Assembly: GCF_003024715.1 (NCBI RefSeq)
Contig: NZ_PYLO01000002.1
Span: forward strand, 558,001 to 622,000
Length of the DNA: 64,000 nucleotides
Reading direction: 5' to 3'
Source: Clostridium fessum
Lineage (GTDB): Bacteria > Bacillota > Clostridia > Lachnospirales > Lachnospiraceae
Each line of letters starts with the position of its first letter. Position 1 is the stretch's first letter. Under the pieces are notes generated by a model. The model searched no databases. It was not told where the DNA came from and saw only the letters and a list, made by a program, of their open reading frames with translations. Position numbers and translations under genes: made by a program. Positions 55,933 through 64,000 of the stretch are shown piece after piece.

Positions 55933-55972
55933 TCATCCACAGGGGTTCCCATTTACACAACAAGGTATCATG

Positions 55973-56105
55973 GTTACCGTTCACGGGTAGGCACTTTTGG
56001 AACCGAAAGTGCCGTAAGAAAACGTGGTGGCAGCAGGAATTTGCCGTATTTAAATGCGAAGCCACGGCAAATTCCGTTACTGGGCACGTATGCGTGAACA
56101 GTAAC
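55973..56105 (-). repeat. HP133 element (subtype 1), full copy
   Basis: 133 bp nearly identical to 18298-18430 (GTTACCGTTCACGGG at the left end, one change). It starts 13 bases after the stop of the GHL10-type gene. Confidence 0.9.
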
Positions 56106-56118
56106 TATCAGGGAGCAC

Positions 56119-57360
56119 TTAATGGAACAGCGCCGTCACATTCGCCACTTCCTCCGCTGCCGACGCACGCGTCAGAGACGGTAAATCATAGAAGCAGTAA
56201 CCGCTCACCTGTCCGGTTGCCCGTCCAGCCTGCACCTCGCGCTTCATGATATCATGATACCGCTGCCACTCCGGCACCTCGTTGCCGTCCACTGCATCTG
56301 TTCCGGTCTTATAGAGCGCCAGACCGACATACAGCTTCACATTGCCCTTCTTTTTCAGCGTCACCCACTCATTCAGGCAGTTTGCAAACGCATAGCCCGC
56401 TGCCTGGCCGTTCTGCTTCGCCTCAAATCCCCAGTAAATCTGCGGCATCAGGTAATCCACATAGCCGCTCTGGGTCATCCACGCATCCACATCTGTAAAC
56501 TGGCGGGTATCTTTTCGGAGGTTCTGTAAATATCCCTCCGGGCTGATACCGAACAATGCCTGCGGACGGATCGACTTGACCGCACTGTAAACGCCCCTTA
56601 CCAGCTCATTGACATTATTCCGTCTCCACGCCGCCACACTCAGCGATGTGCCGCCCGCCTGGTACTCCGGATAATCAAACCATGTTTCCGCCTTGCTGTC
56701 ATCGAGATTCGGATAGAAATAATCATCAAAATGGATGCCATCCACCTCATAATTCGTCACGATCTCTTTCACACCGTCAATAATCAGCTGGCGCACCTGC
56801 GGAATCGCCGGATTGTAATAATACTCACCATTCTGGCACAATACCCACCGGTCATTCGAACTGTCCCCGTCCTTCGCCCACGCGATCGCCGGATTTGACG
56901 CACACAGATCCGAATAACGGTTCAGATACCCCGTGATCCGGTACGGATTGATCCACGCATGAAGCTGCAAGCCCCGCTGATGCGCCGCCTGCACCGCATA
57001 TGCCAGCGGATCATACCCCGGATTCTTTCCCTGTTTTCCAGAGGCAAATTTCGACCACGGGAAATACTGTGACGGATACATCGCATCTCCATCCGGGCGA
57101 ACCTGTAGGAAAACCGCATTTAACCCCTTCTGTACACAGAGGTCCAGTGTCTGATCCATCGCTTTCTTATATCCAGCCTCATCCTTCGCCCATCCATTCC
57201 AGTCCAGATACGAAACCCAGACACCTCTCATCTCTCCACTTCCAGGACTGCCGCCCGATACCGGACCCGCATACGCCTTCGAAACCGGCAGGAACAACAT
57301 CCCCACCGCCAAAAGAAATGCTGCCACCCAGCCGATCGCCCTCTGTACCTGCTTTGCCAT
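56119..57360 (-). CDS. Secreted GHL10/DUF187-family glycoside hydrolase (YngK-like)
   Basis: The 413-residue protein has a signal peptide (hydrophobic core AAFLLAVGMLFLPV ending near AYA) and a TIM barrel of the GHL10 family: EMRGVWVSYLDWNGW, NAVFLQVRPDGDAMY, LHAWINPYRI, VDGIHFDDYFYP, SPEGYLQNLR, DYLMPQIYWG. Members are predicted peptidoglycan or polysaccharide hydrolases. ATG at 57360 follows GGGGAGGAATTTTGC. Substrate unproven. Confidence 0.88.
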   Translation of the reverse strand: MAKQVQRAIGWVAAFLLAVGMLFLPVSKAYAGPVSGGSPGSGEMRGVWVSYLDWNGWAKDEAGYKKAMDQTLDLCVQKGLNAVFLQVRPDGDAMYPSQYFPWSKFASGKQGKNPGYDPLAYAVQAAHQRGLQLHAWINPYRITGYLNRYSDLCASNPAIAWAKDGDSSNDRWVLCQNGEYYYNPAIPQVRQLIIDGVKEIVTNYEVDGIHFDDYFYPNLDDSKAETWFDYPEYQAGGTSLSVAAWRRNNVNELVRGVYSAVKSIRPQALFGISPEGYLQNLRKDTRQFTDVDAWMTQSGYVDYLMPQIYWGFEAKQNGQAAGYAFANCLNEWVTLKKKGNVKLYVGLALYKTGTDAVDGNEVPEWQRYHDIMKREVQAGRATGQVSGYCFYDLPSLTRASAAEEVANVTALFH

Positions 57361-57451
57361 GCAAAATTCCTCCCCTCATTTCCTCCTATTCTACCAAATA
57401 TTTCCAATAAATACTTTACTTTTTTCTGTCTCTTTTTTTTTCCAATACACA

Positions 57452-57618
57452 GGGACGAGCCCGCGAGGTCCGAACCGCCTTTCATATATCTTTGTACGCA
57501 TCTTGAACACAGGTGTCCGAACAGGGCGGACGCAGTCCGTCATGGGCGAACATCTGTAGTGAAAGCAAGCGAACAAAGGTATATCGAAAGGGCGGTTCGG
57601 ACCTCGTGGGCTCGTCCC
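57452..57618 (-). repeat. Long-hairpin element, copy B
   Basis: 167 bp. The outer arms (57452-57495 and 57573-57618) are almost perfectly complementary over about 45 bases, e.g. CGAGGTCCGAACCGCC with GGCGGTTCGGACCTCG. The apex carries the core shared with copy A (TGTACGCATCTTGAACAC, CGGACGCAGTCCG, GTGAAAGCAAGCGAACAA). It lies between the V-ATPase terminator and the GHL10 start. Strand nominal. Confidence 0.85.
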
Positions 57619-57639
57619 GTCATTTTCACAACTATGTGC

Positions 57640-57685
57640 AAAAAAACCTCCCCTGACAGCCCTAAAGCCGCCAGAAGAGGCATTT
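57640..57685 (-). terminator. Terminator of the V-ATPase operon
   Basis: On the minus strand GCCTCTTCTGGCGGC-TTTA-GGGCTGTCAGGGGAGGT forms a stem followed by T7, just after the subunit D stop. Confidence 0.75.
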
Positions 57686-57691
57686 TCATCA

Positions 57692-58363
57692 TCACGAACA
57701 AAGCTCCCGCTTCTCCTTATAATGATGCTTCTCCTCCAGCATCATATCCTTCACCTTCATCAGGCGGATCTGCGTGCTTCTCTCATTTTCATCCAGCTTC
57801 ATCGTGATATATTTGATATTTTTGCGCGCCTCCGGAATAATTACGTGTTCCAGCGCATTGACTCTCCGGCGCGTTTTCTCGATCTCGGCTGCCATGAGCT
57901 GGCAGGCTTTCTCTGTCTCGGACAGCCGCAGCATATCCGGCAGAATGTCCGCCAGCGACTTGACTGCCCCGTCCAGATCGCTCGAAGTAAACGCAAATCC
58001 ATACGAGTAAATATCGTTCTCATCCGCCGTCCGGGTCTTATAATGGAACACCGGAATATCGACGCTCATTACATTTTTCTTGTCTGCCTCCAGATAAACC
58101 GCCTGTTTCGGCGCGGCAAGCGCGGTATTTAACGCCTGCTCGGACATCCCGGCTTTAGCGATGACGAAATTCACATTCGCACTCCTGATGCCCGCCTCCA
58201 CTTTCTGGCGCAGCGCCATATTTTCCCGGACCAGATCCAGGAACTGGCGCATCAGCTCATCCCGCTTATCCTTCAGCAGTTTATGTCCCCGCGTGGCTGT
58301 CGCCAGCTTCTTTTTCAGCCTCGTAAGCTCCATTCGGGTCGGGTTGACCTGTGTCGATGCCAT
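57692..58363 (-). CDS. ntpD: V-type ATP synthase subunit D
   Basis: The 223-residue subunit forms the central rotor stalk. It starts VNPTRMELTRLKKKLATATR and GHKLLKDKRDELMRQFLDLV and ends in a long helix (ALEHVIIPEARKNIKYITMK), the standard coiled-coil pair. ATG at 58363 after GAGGTGG. It is the last gene of the operon seen, 113 bases after subunit B. Confidence 0.94.
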   Translation of the reverse strand: MASTQVNPTRMELTRLKKKLATATRGHKLLKDKRDELMRQFLDLVRENMALRQKVEAGIRSANVNFVIAKAGMSEQALNTALAAPKQAVYLEADKKNVMSVDIPVFHYKTRTADENDIYSYGFAFTSSDLDGAVKSLADILPDMLRLSETEKACQLMAAEIEKTRRRVNALEHVIIPEARKNIKYITMKLDENERSTQIRLMKVKDMMLEEKHHYKEKRELCS

Positions 58364-58476
58364 GCGTACCACCTCTCTCCTGCAATCACTTTGTCACGAC
58401 AGATCCGCCAGCTCCCGCAGCCGCGTTATGACACGCCACTTTCGTTTTCAAGCGCATCCGCCATGCACAGGCATTT

Positions 58477-59850
58477 TTACTCTTTCCCATAATACAGATC
58501 CAGATACTTCTCATCGATACGTTTCAGCTCGCTTCTCGGCAGGATGGAAAGCAGTTTCCAGCCAATCCGCAGCGTCTCCTCGATATCGCGGTCCGTATTG
58601 TAGCCCTGGGAAACATATTCTTTTTCAAAGGCGTCCGCAAATTTTGCATAGATTAAGTCAACATCGGACAATGCCGCCTCGCCCAGGATCACCATGAGTT
58701 CCTTCGCTTCCTTGCCGCGCGCATACGCCGCAAAGAGCTGGTTTAAGGTGTTCGAATGGTCAGCACGCGTCTTGCCCTCGCCGATTCCCTTATCTTTCAG
58801 ACGGGACAGCGACGGAAGTACGTCAATCGGCGGTGTGATGCCCTTGCGGTACAGATCACGGCTTAAGATAATCTGTCCCTCGGTAATATATCCGGTTAAG
58901 TCCGGAATCGGGTGCGTCTTGTCATCCTCCGGCATGGTTAAGATCGGAATCATCGTGATCGAACCATTCTTGCCTCTCTGGCGTCCGGCTCTCTCATACA
59001 GGGATGCAAGATCCGTGTACATATAACCCGGATAACCGCGGCGTCCCGGAACTTCCTTGCGGGCAGCCGAAATCTCTCGCAGCGCATCCGCGTAGTTCGT
59101 GATATCCGTCAGGATAACGAGAACGTGCATATTTTTCTCAAATGCCAGATACTCGGCAGCCGTCAGCGCCATACGCGGGGTCGCGATACGCTCAACCGCC
59201 GGATCGTTTGCCAGGTTGATAAACAGGACGGTACGGTCGATCGCGCCCGTCTCCTTAAAGCTCTCGGTAAAGAAATGCGCTTCCTCAAAGGTGATACCCA
59301 TCGCCGCAAAGACAACGGCAAACGGTTCGTCCGTGCCGCGCACCTTCGCCTGTCTCGCAATCTGGGCTGCCAGATTCGCATGCGGCAGACCGGACGCCGA
59401 GAAAATCGGCAATTTCTGACCGCGAACCAGTGTATTCAGACCATCGATCGCGGAAACACCCGTCTGGATAAACTCCTGCGGATAGCTTCTCGCCGCCGGG
59501 TTCATCGGCAGACCATTGATATCGCGGCGTTCCTCCGGCAGGATCTCCGGACCGCCGTCGATTGGATTGCCCAGACCGTCAAAGACGCGTCCCAGCATAT
59601 CCTCCGATACGCCAAGTTCCATCGTTCTGCCTAAAAAACGCACCTTACTATTTGAAAGGTTGATACCCGTGGAACTCTCAAAAAGCTGTACCAGCGCATT
59701 GCCGCCGTCGATCTCCAGCACCTTGCAGCGTCTCTTTTCGCCGCTCGCCAGCTCGATCTCACCCAACTCGTCATAGGTAACATTTTCCACGCCCTGCACC
59801 AGCATCAGAGGACCTGCAACCTCCTGTATGGTTCTATATTCTTTCGGCAT
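58477..59850 (-). CDS. ntpB: V-type ATP synthase subunit B
   Basis: The 457-residue non-catalytic nucleotide-binding subunit contains [51 protein letters not shown]-like and [15 protein letters not shown] blocks. Its start codon directly follows the stop of subunit A (TAA-ATG), so translation is coupled. Confidence 0.96.
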   Translation of the reverse strand: MPKEYRTIQEVAGPLMLVQGVENVTYDELGEIELASGEKRRCKVLEIDGGNALVQLFESSTGINLSNSKVRFLGRTMELGVSEDMLGRVFDGLGNPIDGGPEILPEERRDINGLPMNPAARSYPQEFIQTGVSAIDGLNTLVRGQKLPIFSASGLPHANLAAQIARQAKVRGTDEPFAVVFAAMGITFEEAHFFTESFKETGAIDRTVLFINLANDPAVERIATPRMALTAAEYLAFEKNMHVLVILTDITNYADALREISAARKEVPGRRGYPGYMYTDLASLYERAGRQRGKNGSITMIPILTMPEDDKTHPIPDLTGYITEGQIILSRDLYRKGITPPIDVLPSLSRLKDKGIGEGKTRADHSNTLNQLFAAYARGKEAKELMVILGEAALSDVDLIYAKFADAFEKEYVSQGYNTDRDIEETLRIGWKLLSILPRSELKRIDEKYLDLYYGKE

Positions 59851-61620
59851 TTAGAATGCCCCCTTTCCAGCCGCATCGGCAACCTCTTTCGCAAGTTCAT
59901 CGAGGACCGCCTGATACTCTTTCTCCACGTCTTCTGCCTTCGTATATTTAAAACGTCCTATCTGCTCGCGCACCGGCATCTTGATGAGATTCTGGATGGA
60001 AGCGCCGCCTTCCAGCGCTTTCTTCGACTGCTCATAGAACGCCAGCACCAGCTTCATCATGCGGAACTGTTTCTGCAATGGTGTATACGTGTCAATCTCA
60101 TGGAAGGAGTTCTGATGCAGGAAATCCTCACGGATCGAGCGCGCCGCTTCCATTTTCAGGCGGTCGATCGGGGACAGTGCATCCATGCCGACCATCTTTA
60201 CGATCTCCTCCAGCTCTGCCTCTTCCTGCAGAAGGCTCATAAGACCCTGGCGGCAGCTCATCCACTCATCCGATACATTCTCATCAAACCATTTTCCCAG
60301 ATTGTCCACATACAGGGAATAACTGGTCAGCCAGTTGATCGCCGGGAAATGGCGCTTGTATGCCAGCGCTGAATCGAGTCCCCAGAATACCTTGACGATA
60401 CGCAACGTCGCCTGGGAAACCGGCTCGGAAATATCGCCGCCTGGCGGGGATACGGCTCCGATTGCGGACAGCGCGCCCTCGCGTCCGTCCCTGCCAAGGC
60501 AGATGACATGACCGGCACGCTCATAGAACTGTGCCAGACGGCTTCCTAAGTAGGCCGGATAACCTTCCTCGCCCGGCATCTCTTCCAGACGTCCCGACAT
60601 CTCTCGCAGCGCCTCCGCCCATCGGGAGGTGGAATCCGCCATCAGTGCCACCGAATAACCCATGTCGCGGAAATACTCTGCGATCGTGATACCCGTGTAA
60701 ATCGATGCCTCGCGGGCTGCTACCGGCATATCCGAAGTATTGGCAATCAGCACGGTCCGCTGCATCAGGGAGTGCCCGGTCTTTGGATCCTTTAACTCCG
60801 GGAACTCATTTAAAACATCCGTCATCTCGTTGCCGCGCTCACCGCAGCCGATGTAAACAACAATGTCCGCTTCCGCCCATTTCGCCAGCTGGTGCTGGAT
60901 GACGGTCTTGCCGCTTCCGAACGGTCCCGGTACGGCTGCCACGCCGCCCTTGGCGATCGGGAAGAATGCGTCAACGACACGCTGTCCGGTGATCAGCGGT
61001 TTTACCGGCGGCAGCTTCGTCTGATACGGACGTCCGCGCCGAACCGGCCATTTCTGCATCATTGTAAGCTCTTTTTCGCCGTTTTCCGTCTCAATGACCG
61101 CTACAGTTTCCTCCACCGTAAATTCACCGCTCTTGATCTCTTTGACGGTACCTTTTACACCATACGGCACCATAATCTTATGCTCAATGATCAGCGTCTC
61201 CTGCACGGTACCGATGATGTCGCCTGCTTCCACACTGTCGCCCGCTTTCACGGTCGGCACAAACTGCCATTTCTTATCACGCTTTAAAGACGGAACCTCA
61301 ACGCCGCGCTTTAAGTTGTTGCTGCCCGTCTCCTTCATGATATCGTCCAGCGGCCGCTGGATTCCATCGTAGATACTCGTCAGGAGTCCCGGTCCCAGTT
61401 CAACCGAAAGCGGCACATCCATCGACTCTACCGGCTCGCCAGGTCCTAAACCGGAAGTCTCCTCATATACCTGAATCGACGCTTCATCTCCGTGAATCTC
61501 TATGATCTCGCCAATCAGACGTTCGTCGCTGACGCGGACGACGTCAAACATATTGGCATCCCGCATCCCGCTGGCGATAACCAGCGGTCCTGCTACCTTC
61601 TTTATCGTTCCTTTGCTCAT
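59851..61620 (-). CDS. ntpA: V-type ATP synthase catalytic subunit A
   Basis: The 589-residue catalytic subunit has the P-loop [18 protein letters not shown], the [16 protein letters not shown] catalytic Glu region and the [20 protein letters not shown] block. The A-type insertion (about residues 110-200) before the P-loop is present. It belongs with the other V-ATPase subunits; the F subunit precedes it. Confidence 0.97.
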   Translation of the reverse strand: MSKGTIKKVAGPLVIASGMRDANMFDVVRVSDERLIGEIIEIHGDEASIQVYEETSGLGPGEPVESMDVPLSVELGPGLLTSIYDGIQRPLDDIMKETGSNNLKRGVEVPSLKRDKKWQFVPTVKAGDSVEAGDIIGTVQETLIIEHKIMVPYGVKGTVKEIKSGEFTVEETVAVIETENGEKELTMMQKWPVRRGRPYQTKLPPVKPLITGQRVVDAFFPIAKGGVAAVPGPFGSGKTVIQHQLAKWAEADIVVYIGCGERGNEMTDVLNEFPELKDPKTGHSLMQRTVLIANTSDMPVAAREASIYTGITIAEYFRDMGYSVALMADSTSRWAEALREMSGRLEEMPGEEGYPAYLGSRLAQFYERAGHVICLGRDGREGALSAIGAVSPPGGDISEPVSQATLRIVKVFWGLDSALAYKRHFPAINWLTSYSLYVDNLGKWFDENVSDEWMSCRQGLMSLLQEEAELEEIVKMVGMDALSPIDRLKMEAARSIREDFLHQNSFHEIDTYTPLQKQFRMMKLVLAFYEQSKKALEGGASIQNLIKMPVREQIGRFKYTKAEDVEKEYQAVLDELAKEVADAAGKGAF

Positions 61621-61644
61621 TGGAAGGTTTCACCCACCTTTCTA

Positions 61645-61965
61645 TCATGCATCTCCAAACAGAATATCCGATCCAACTGCCTGTTCCACCGAATGCTTGA
61701 CCGACTCCACGCCCTTTCCCGTATTCCCGGAAATACCCGGAATCAGGATCACGGACGGAAGCGGCTGTTCCCGGTAGCGGTCGATGGCTGTCTCAATCCC
61801 GGCAGCCGCCGCCTCGGTGATATAGATCACCGCGTAGGAACCAGAAGCCAGTTCCAGAAATACTTTCTCCGTCTCATTTACATCGGACACCGGAAATGTC
61901 TCCAGTCCCAGCGCCGCAAATCCGTAGATGCTGTCGTAATCTCCGACTACTGCAACCTTATACAT
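61645..61965 (-). CDS. ntpG: V-type ATP synthase subunit F
   Basis: The 106-residue Rossmann-like stalk subunit starts YKVAVVGDYDSIYGFAALGL and has the AVIYITEAAA and PLPSVILIPG strands. Overlaps the subunit C stop by eight bases. E. hirae nomenclature calls this gene ntpG; elsewhere it is atpF. Confidence 0.93.
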   Translation of the reverse strand: MYKVAVVGDYDSIYGFAALGLETFPVSDVNETEKVFLELASGSYAVIYITEAAAAGIETAIDRYREQPLPSVILIPGISGNTGKGVESVKHSVEQAVGSDILFGDA

Positions 61966-62932
61966 ACATCTCCCTTATCCTTTCCCGAATCTGTTCCTCC
62001 TCAAGACCGTTCAGACGGGCGGTCAGGATGATACGGACCGTTTTGATCTCATTTTCCTTCGCCAGTATATAGGCAACCAGCGGTCCCGCCGTAAACGGGT
62101 TGTATTTCTGCGGCTTGATCGTCTCGATCAGCTGATTGTCACACCACCGCTCAAACGCCGACGGCGATTCCTTTAATGCCTGCGCGCCGCCCCCATAGCG
62201 GGTTCCTTCCAGATACTCGCAGATCGCGCCGACACCGCCAAGAGCCGCCTGTGACAGGCGCTCGATATTCAAGCTATCGCACGGTGCCATCGCGCGCCGC
62301 ATAAAATCCAGATGTTTTCCCGTCTTCTGGGAGCGCACCGCTATCTTGATATCCGCCACCGCGACCGTTGTCTCGGCATAATCGCGGATGATCGCGTCGG
62401 ACGCATTCTTTCCGCACTCATAGATAGCTGCGAGCGCCGACCGGTCAACAATGATATCGCAGAGCTGCCCGTCGCCCGTGTGCAGAAATGTCTCGCTGGC
62501 TTCCTTCGCCGCCTCCCGCATATGTGCCGGAAGCGCCTGCCAGTCCTTCTCCGCCACGATCTTCGACATCCGCGCGCCGTCCACCTCGCAGTCGTCAAAA
62601 TAGACATTGCCGTGGCTGCCCGGCGCCGCTGCATCCTTGATCGCCGCCTTTAAATTGTGGTAGAGATCCCCGTAGGAAAGCACTGCCAGGATCGCGTCGT
62701 CGCCCTTCAAAAGGTCGCGGACCGTCTCCCAGGATTTCGCCTTCTCCCGGGTCAGGATCGCCTCCGCGCTGAGCGGTGTATCTGCATCCCCCCAGCCGTG
62801 TTCGGTCAGGAAACGCAGCGCCCCCTCGTAGCTTTTTACGGACAGCAGCTGTTCAATCTGTGCGGAGGAAAAAAGCCCATTTTCCAGTGCCCGGATCCGG
62901 GCGACCGCGTAGGCATATTTTGTATCAGACAT
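61958..62932 (-). CDS. ntpC: V-type ATP synthase subunit C
   Basis: The 324-residue socket subunit linking rotor ring and stalk shows the family start YAYAVARIRALENGLFSSAQ and the C-terminal LVAYILAKENEIKTVRIIL followed by RLNGL. It precedes subunit F in the operon and overlaps it by eight bases. Confidence 0.93.
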   Translation of the reverse strand: MSDTKYAYAVARIRALENGLFSSAQIEQLLSVKSYEGALRFLTEHGWGDADTPLSAEAILTREKAKSWETVRDLLKGDDAILAVLSYGDLYHNLKAAIKDAAAPGSHGNVYFDDCEVDGARMSKIVAEKDWQALPAHMREAAKEASETFLHTGDGQLCDIIVDRSALAAIYECGKNASDAIIRDYAETTVAVADIKIAVRSQKTGKHLDFMRRAMAPCDSLNIERLSQAALGGVGAICEYLEGTRYGGGAQALKESPSAFERWCDNQLIETIKPQKYNPFTAGPLVAYILAKENEIKTVRIILTARLNGLEEEQIRERIREMYV

Positions 62933-62959
62933 ATAAGCCCTCCTTACCTTCTCCCGCCG

Positions 62960-63553
62960 TTATCCAAACAGCATCGCATGTACCTTGTCCGCCAGCTCAT
63001 CCCGCTGCGACGCAAACAACGCCCCGGCAGAACAATTTTCCTCGACGCCGCCGTACACCAGAACAAAGCCCCCGTCGATCTCCCTCGGTTCTTTTTTCAG
63101 TACCAGGCTTCCGCCTTTTTCCTGCGCCGCCTTCTCTATCTTTGCCGGAAAATCATCCGGCATCCGCTCTAAATCACGTTTTGAAACATAGATTTCTCCT
63201 GCCCGATCCGTCACGAACCGGGAAAGAAGCTGCTCCATCCATGCAAAATACGCCTCATCCGGCTTTGCCAGCAGCTCCCTGTGTGCCGCCGCAAGCATTT
63301 CCTCGATGATCGCCTGCTTTGCCGCAAGGATCGCCTGGCGCTTCTTTAGCGCCGCCGAAGAACGAAGCCGTTCCTCATAGCTTTTTTCACGCTGCGCCGC
63401 CGATTTCGCCTGCTCTTCCTCCAGCTTTTTTACCTTTTCACCGGCTGCCGCAAGGGTCGTCTCCGCTTCACCGGCTGCTTTTTCCTGAATCGCAAGCGAT
63501 TCCTGCTTTGCATCGTCAAGGATCTGAGCAATAATCTTATCTAATCCATTCAT
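62960..63553 (-). CDS. ntpE: V-type ATP synthase subunit E
   Basis: The 197-residue peripheral stalk subunit is Lys/Glu/Ala-rich and coiled coil in its N-terminal half (AAGEKVKKLEEEQAKSAAQR), with the conserved C-terminal GGFVLVYGGVEENCS. ATG at 63553 follows AAGGAGTGAAGCGT. Confidence 0.9.
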   Translation of the reverse strand: MNGLDKIIAQILDDAKQESLAIQEKAAGEAETTLAAAGEKVKKLEEEQAKSAAQREKSYEERLRSSAALKKRQAILAAKQAIIEEMLAAAHRELLAKPDEAYFAWMEQLLSRFVTDRAGEIYVSKRDLERMPDDFPAKIEKAAQEKGGSLVLKKEPREIDGGFVLVYGGVEENCSAGALFASQRDELADKVHAMLFG

Positions 63554-63598
63554 ACGCTTCACTCCTTAACTGATTTTGATTCTTTCCGCCGTGCCAGA

Positions 63599-64000
<402 letters not shown>

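Overview
The window reads as chromosomal DNA of a spore-forming, anaerobic Firmicute, most likely a Lachnospiraceae-type clostridium. The support is a SipL-like spore-coat protein, an oxygen-sensitive pyruvate formate-lyase with its activase, a V-type (not F-type) ATP synthase operon with sodium-type rotor residues, AGGAGG-like ribosome binding sites, and FMN, SAM-I and ZTP riboswitches in front of their expected clostridial genes. It is ordinary core chromosome: no prophage, insertion sequence, CRISPR array or rRNA was seen, and I recognised no tRNA. Most genes lie on the minus strand.

Layout, left to right. 1-3.3 kb: creatininase-family protein, riboflavin ECF transporter RibU under an FMN riboswitch, and a secreted subtilisin. 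3.3-8 kb: exonuclease III, an ABC-F protein and a GlgX-like protein whose catalytic residues all look lost. 8-18 kb: dicarboxylate/amino-acid symporter, sugar-phosphate nucleotidyltransferase, XRE regulator, YkpA-type ABC-F, 4-alpha-glucanotransferase, dihydroorotase, glyoxalase-like protein, MBL-fold hydrolase, hotdog thioesterase and zinc-ribbon protein. 18.5-27.4 kb: OGG1-type glycosylase, a five-gene LysR/PPOX/phosphoesterase/radical SAM/DMT operon, NUDIX hydrolase, a second phosphoesterase (lipoprotein) and a GIY-YIG protein. 27.8-34.4 kb: SipL-like protein, serine acetyltransferase, HD (p)ppGpp-type hydrolase, MscS channel, glycogen branching enzyme. 34.6-42 kb: signal peptidase I, aspartate kinase, a 28-residue membrane peptide resembling type I toxins, DEAD-box helicase, amidohydrolase and a polytopic membrane protein. 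42-51 kb: ZTP riboswitch-pflB-pflA, a two-component system, SAM riboswitch-metK, murA. 51-57.4 kb: an 826-residue anchored protein, a proline-rich repeat protein, a second nucleotidyltransferase and a GHL10-type glycoside hydrolase. 57.6-64 kb: V-ATPase genes K-E-C-F-A-B-D, with K cut by the window edge.

The least explained content is between genes. Three families of hairpin-forming repeats recur. (i) A 133-bp element, here called HP133, has five full and about five partial copies. Two sequence subtypes share terminal inverted repeats and a linker, while their helices differ in compensatory ways. (ii) A GC-rich element with a GAATGTGCC/GGCACATTC palindrome is followed in two copies by a different long hairpin. 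(iii) A long-hairpin element has two copies (8041-8251 and 57452-57618). Its roughly 90-bp apical core is shared, but the 45-65 bp arms are unrelated between copies and self-complementary within each copy. Maintained pairing in spite of sequence change makes these the best candidates for an undescribed structured RNA or mobile hairpin DNA. Other points of interest are the apparently dead GlgX homologue, divergent promoters with a leader terminator at the DEAD-box helicase, a ribosome binding site buried in a terminator hairpin before the sipL-like gene, and the candidate type I toxin.
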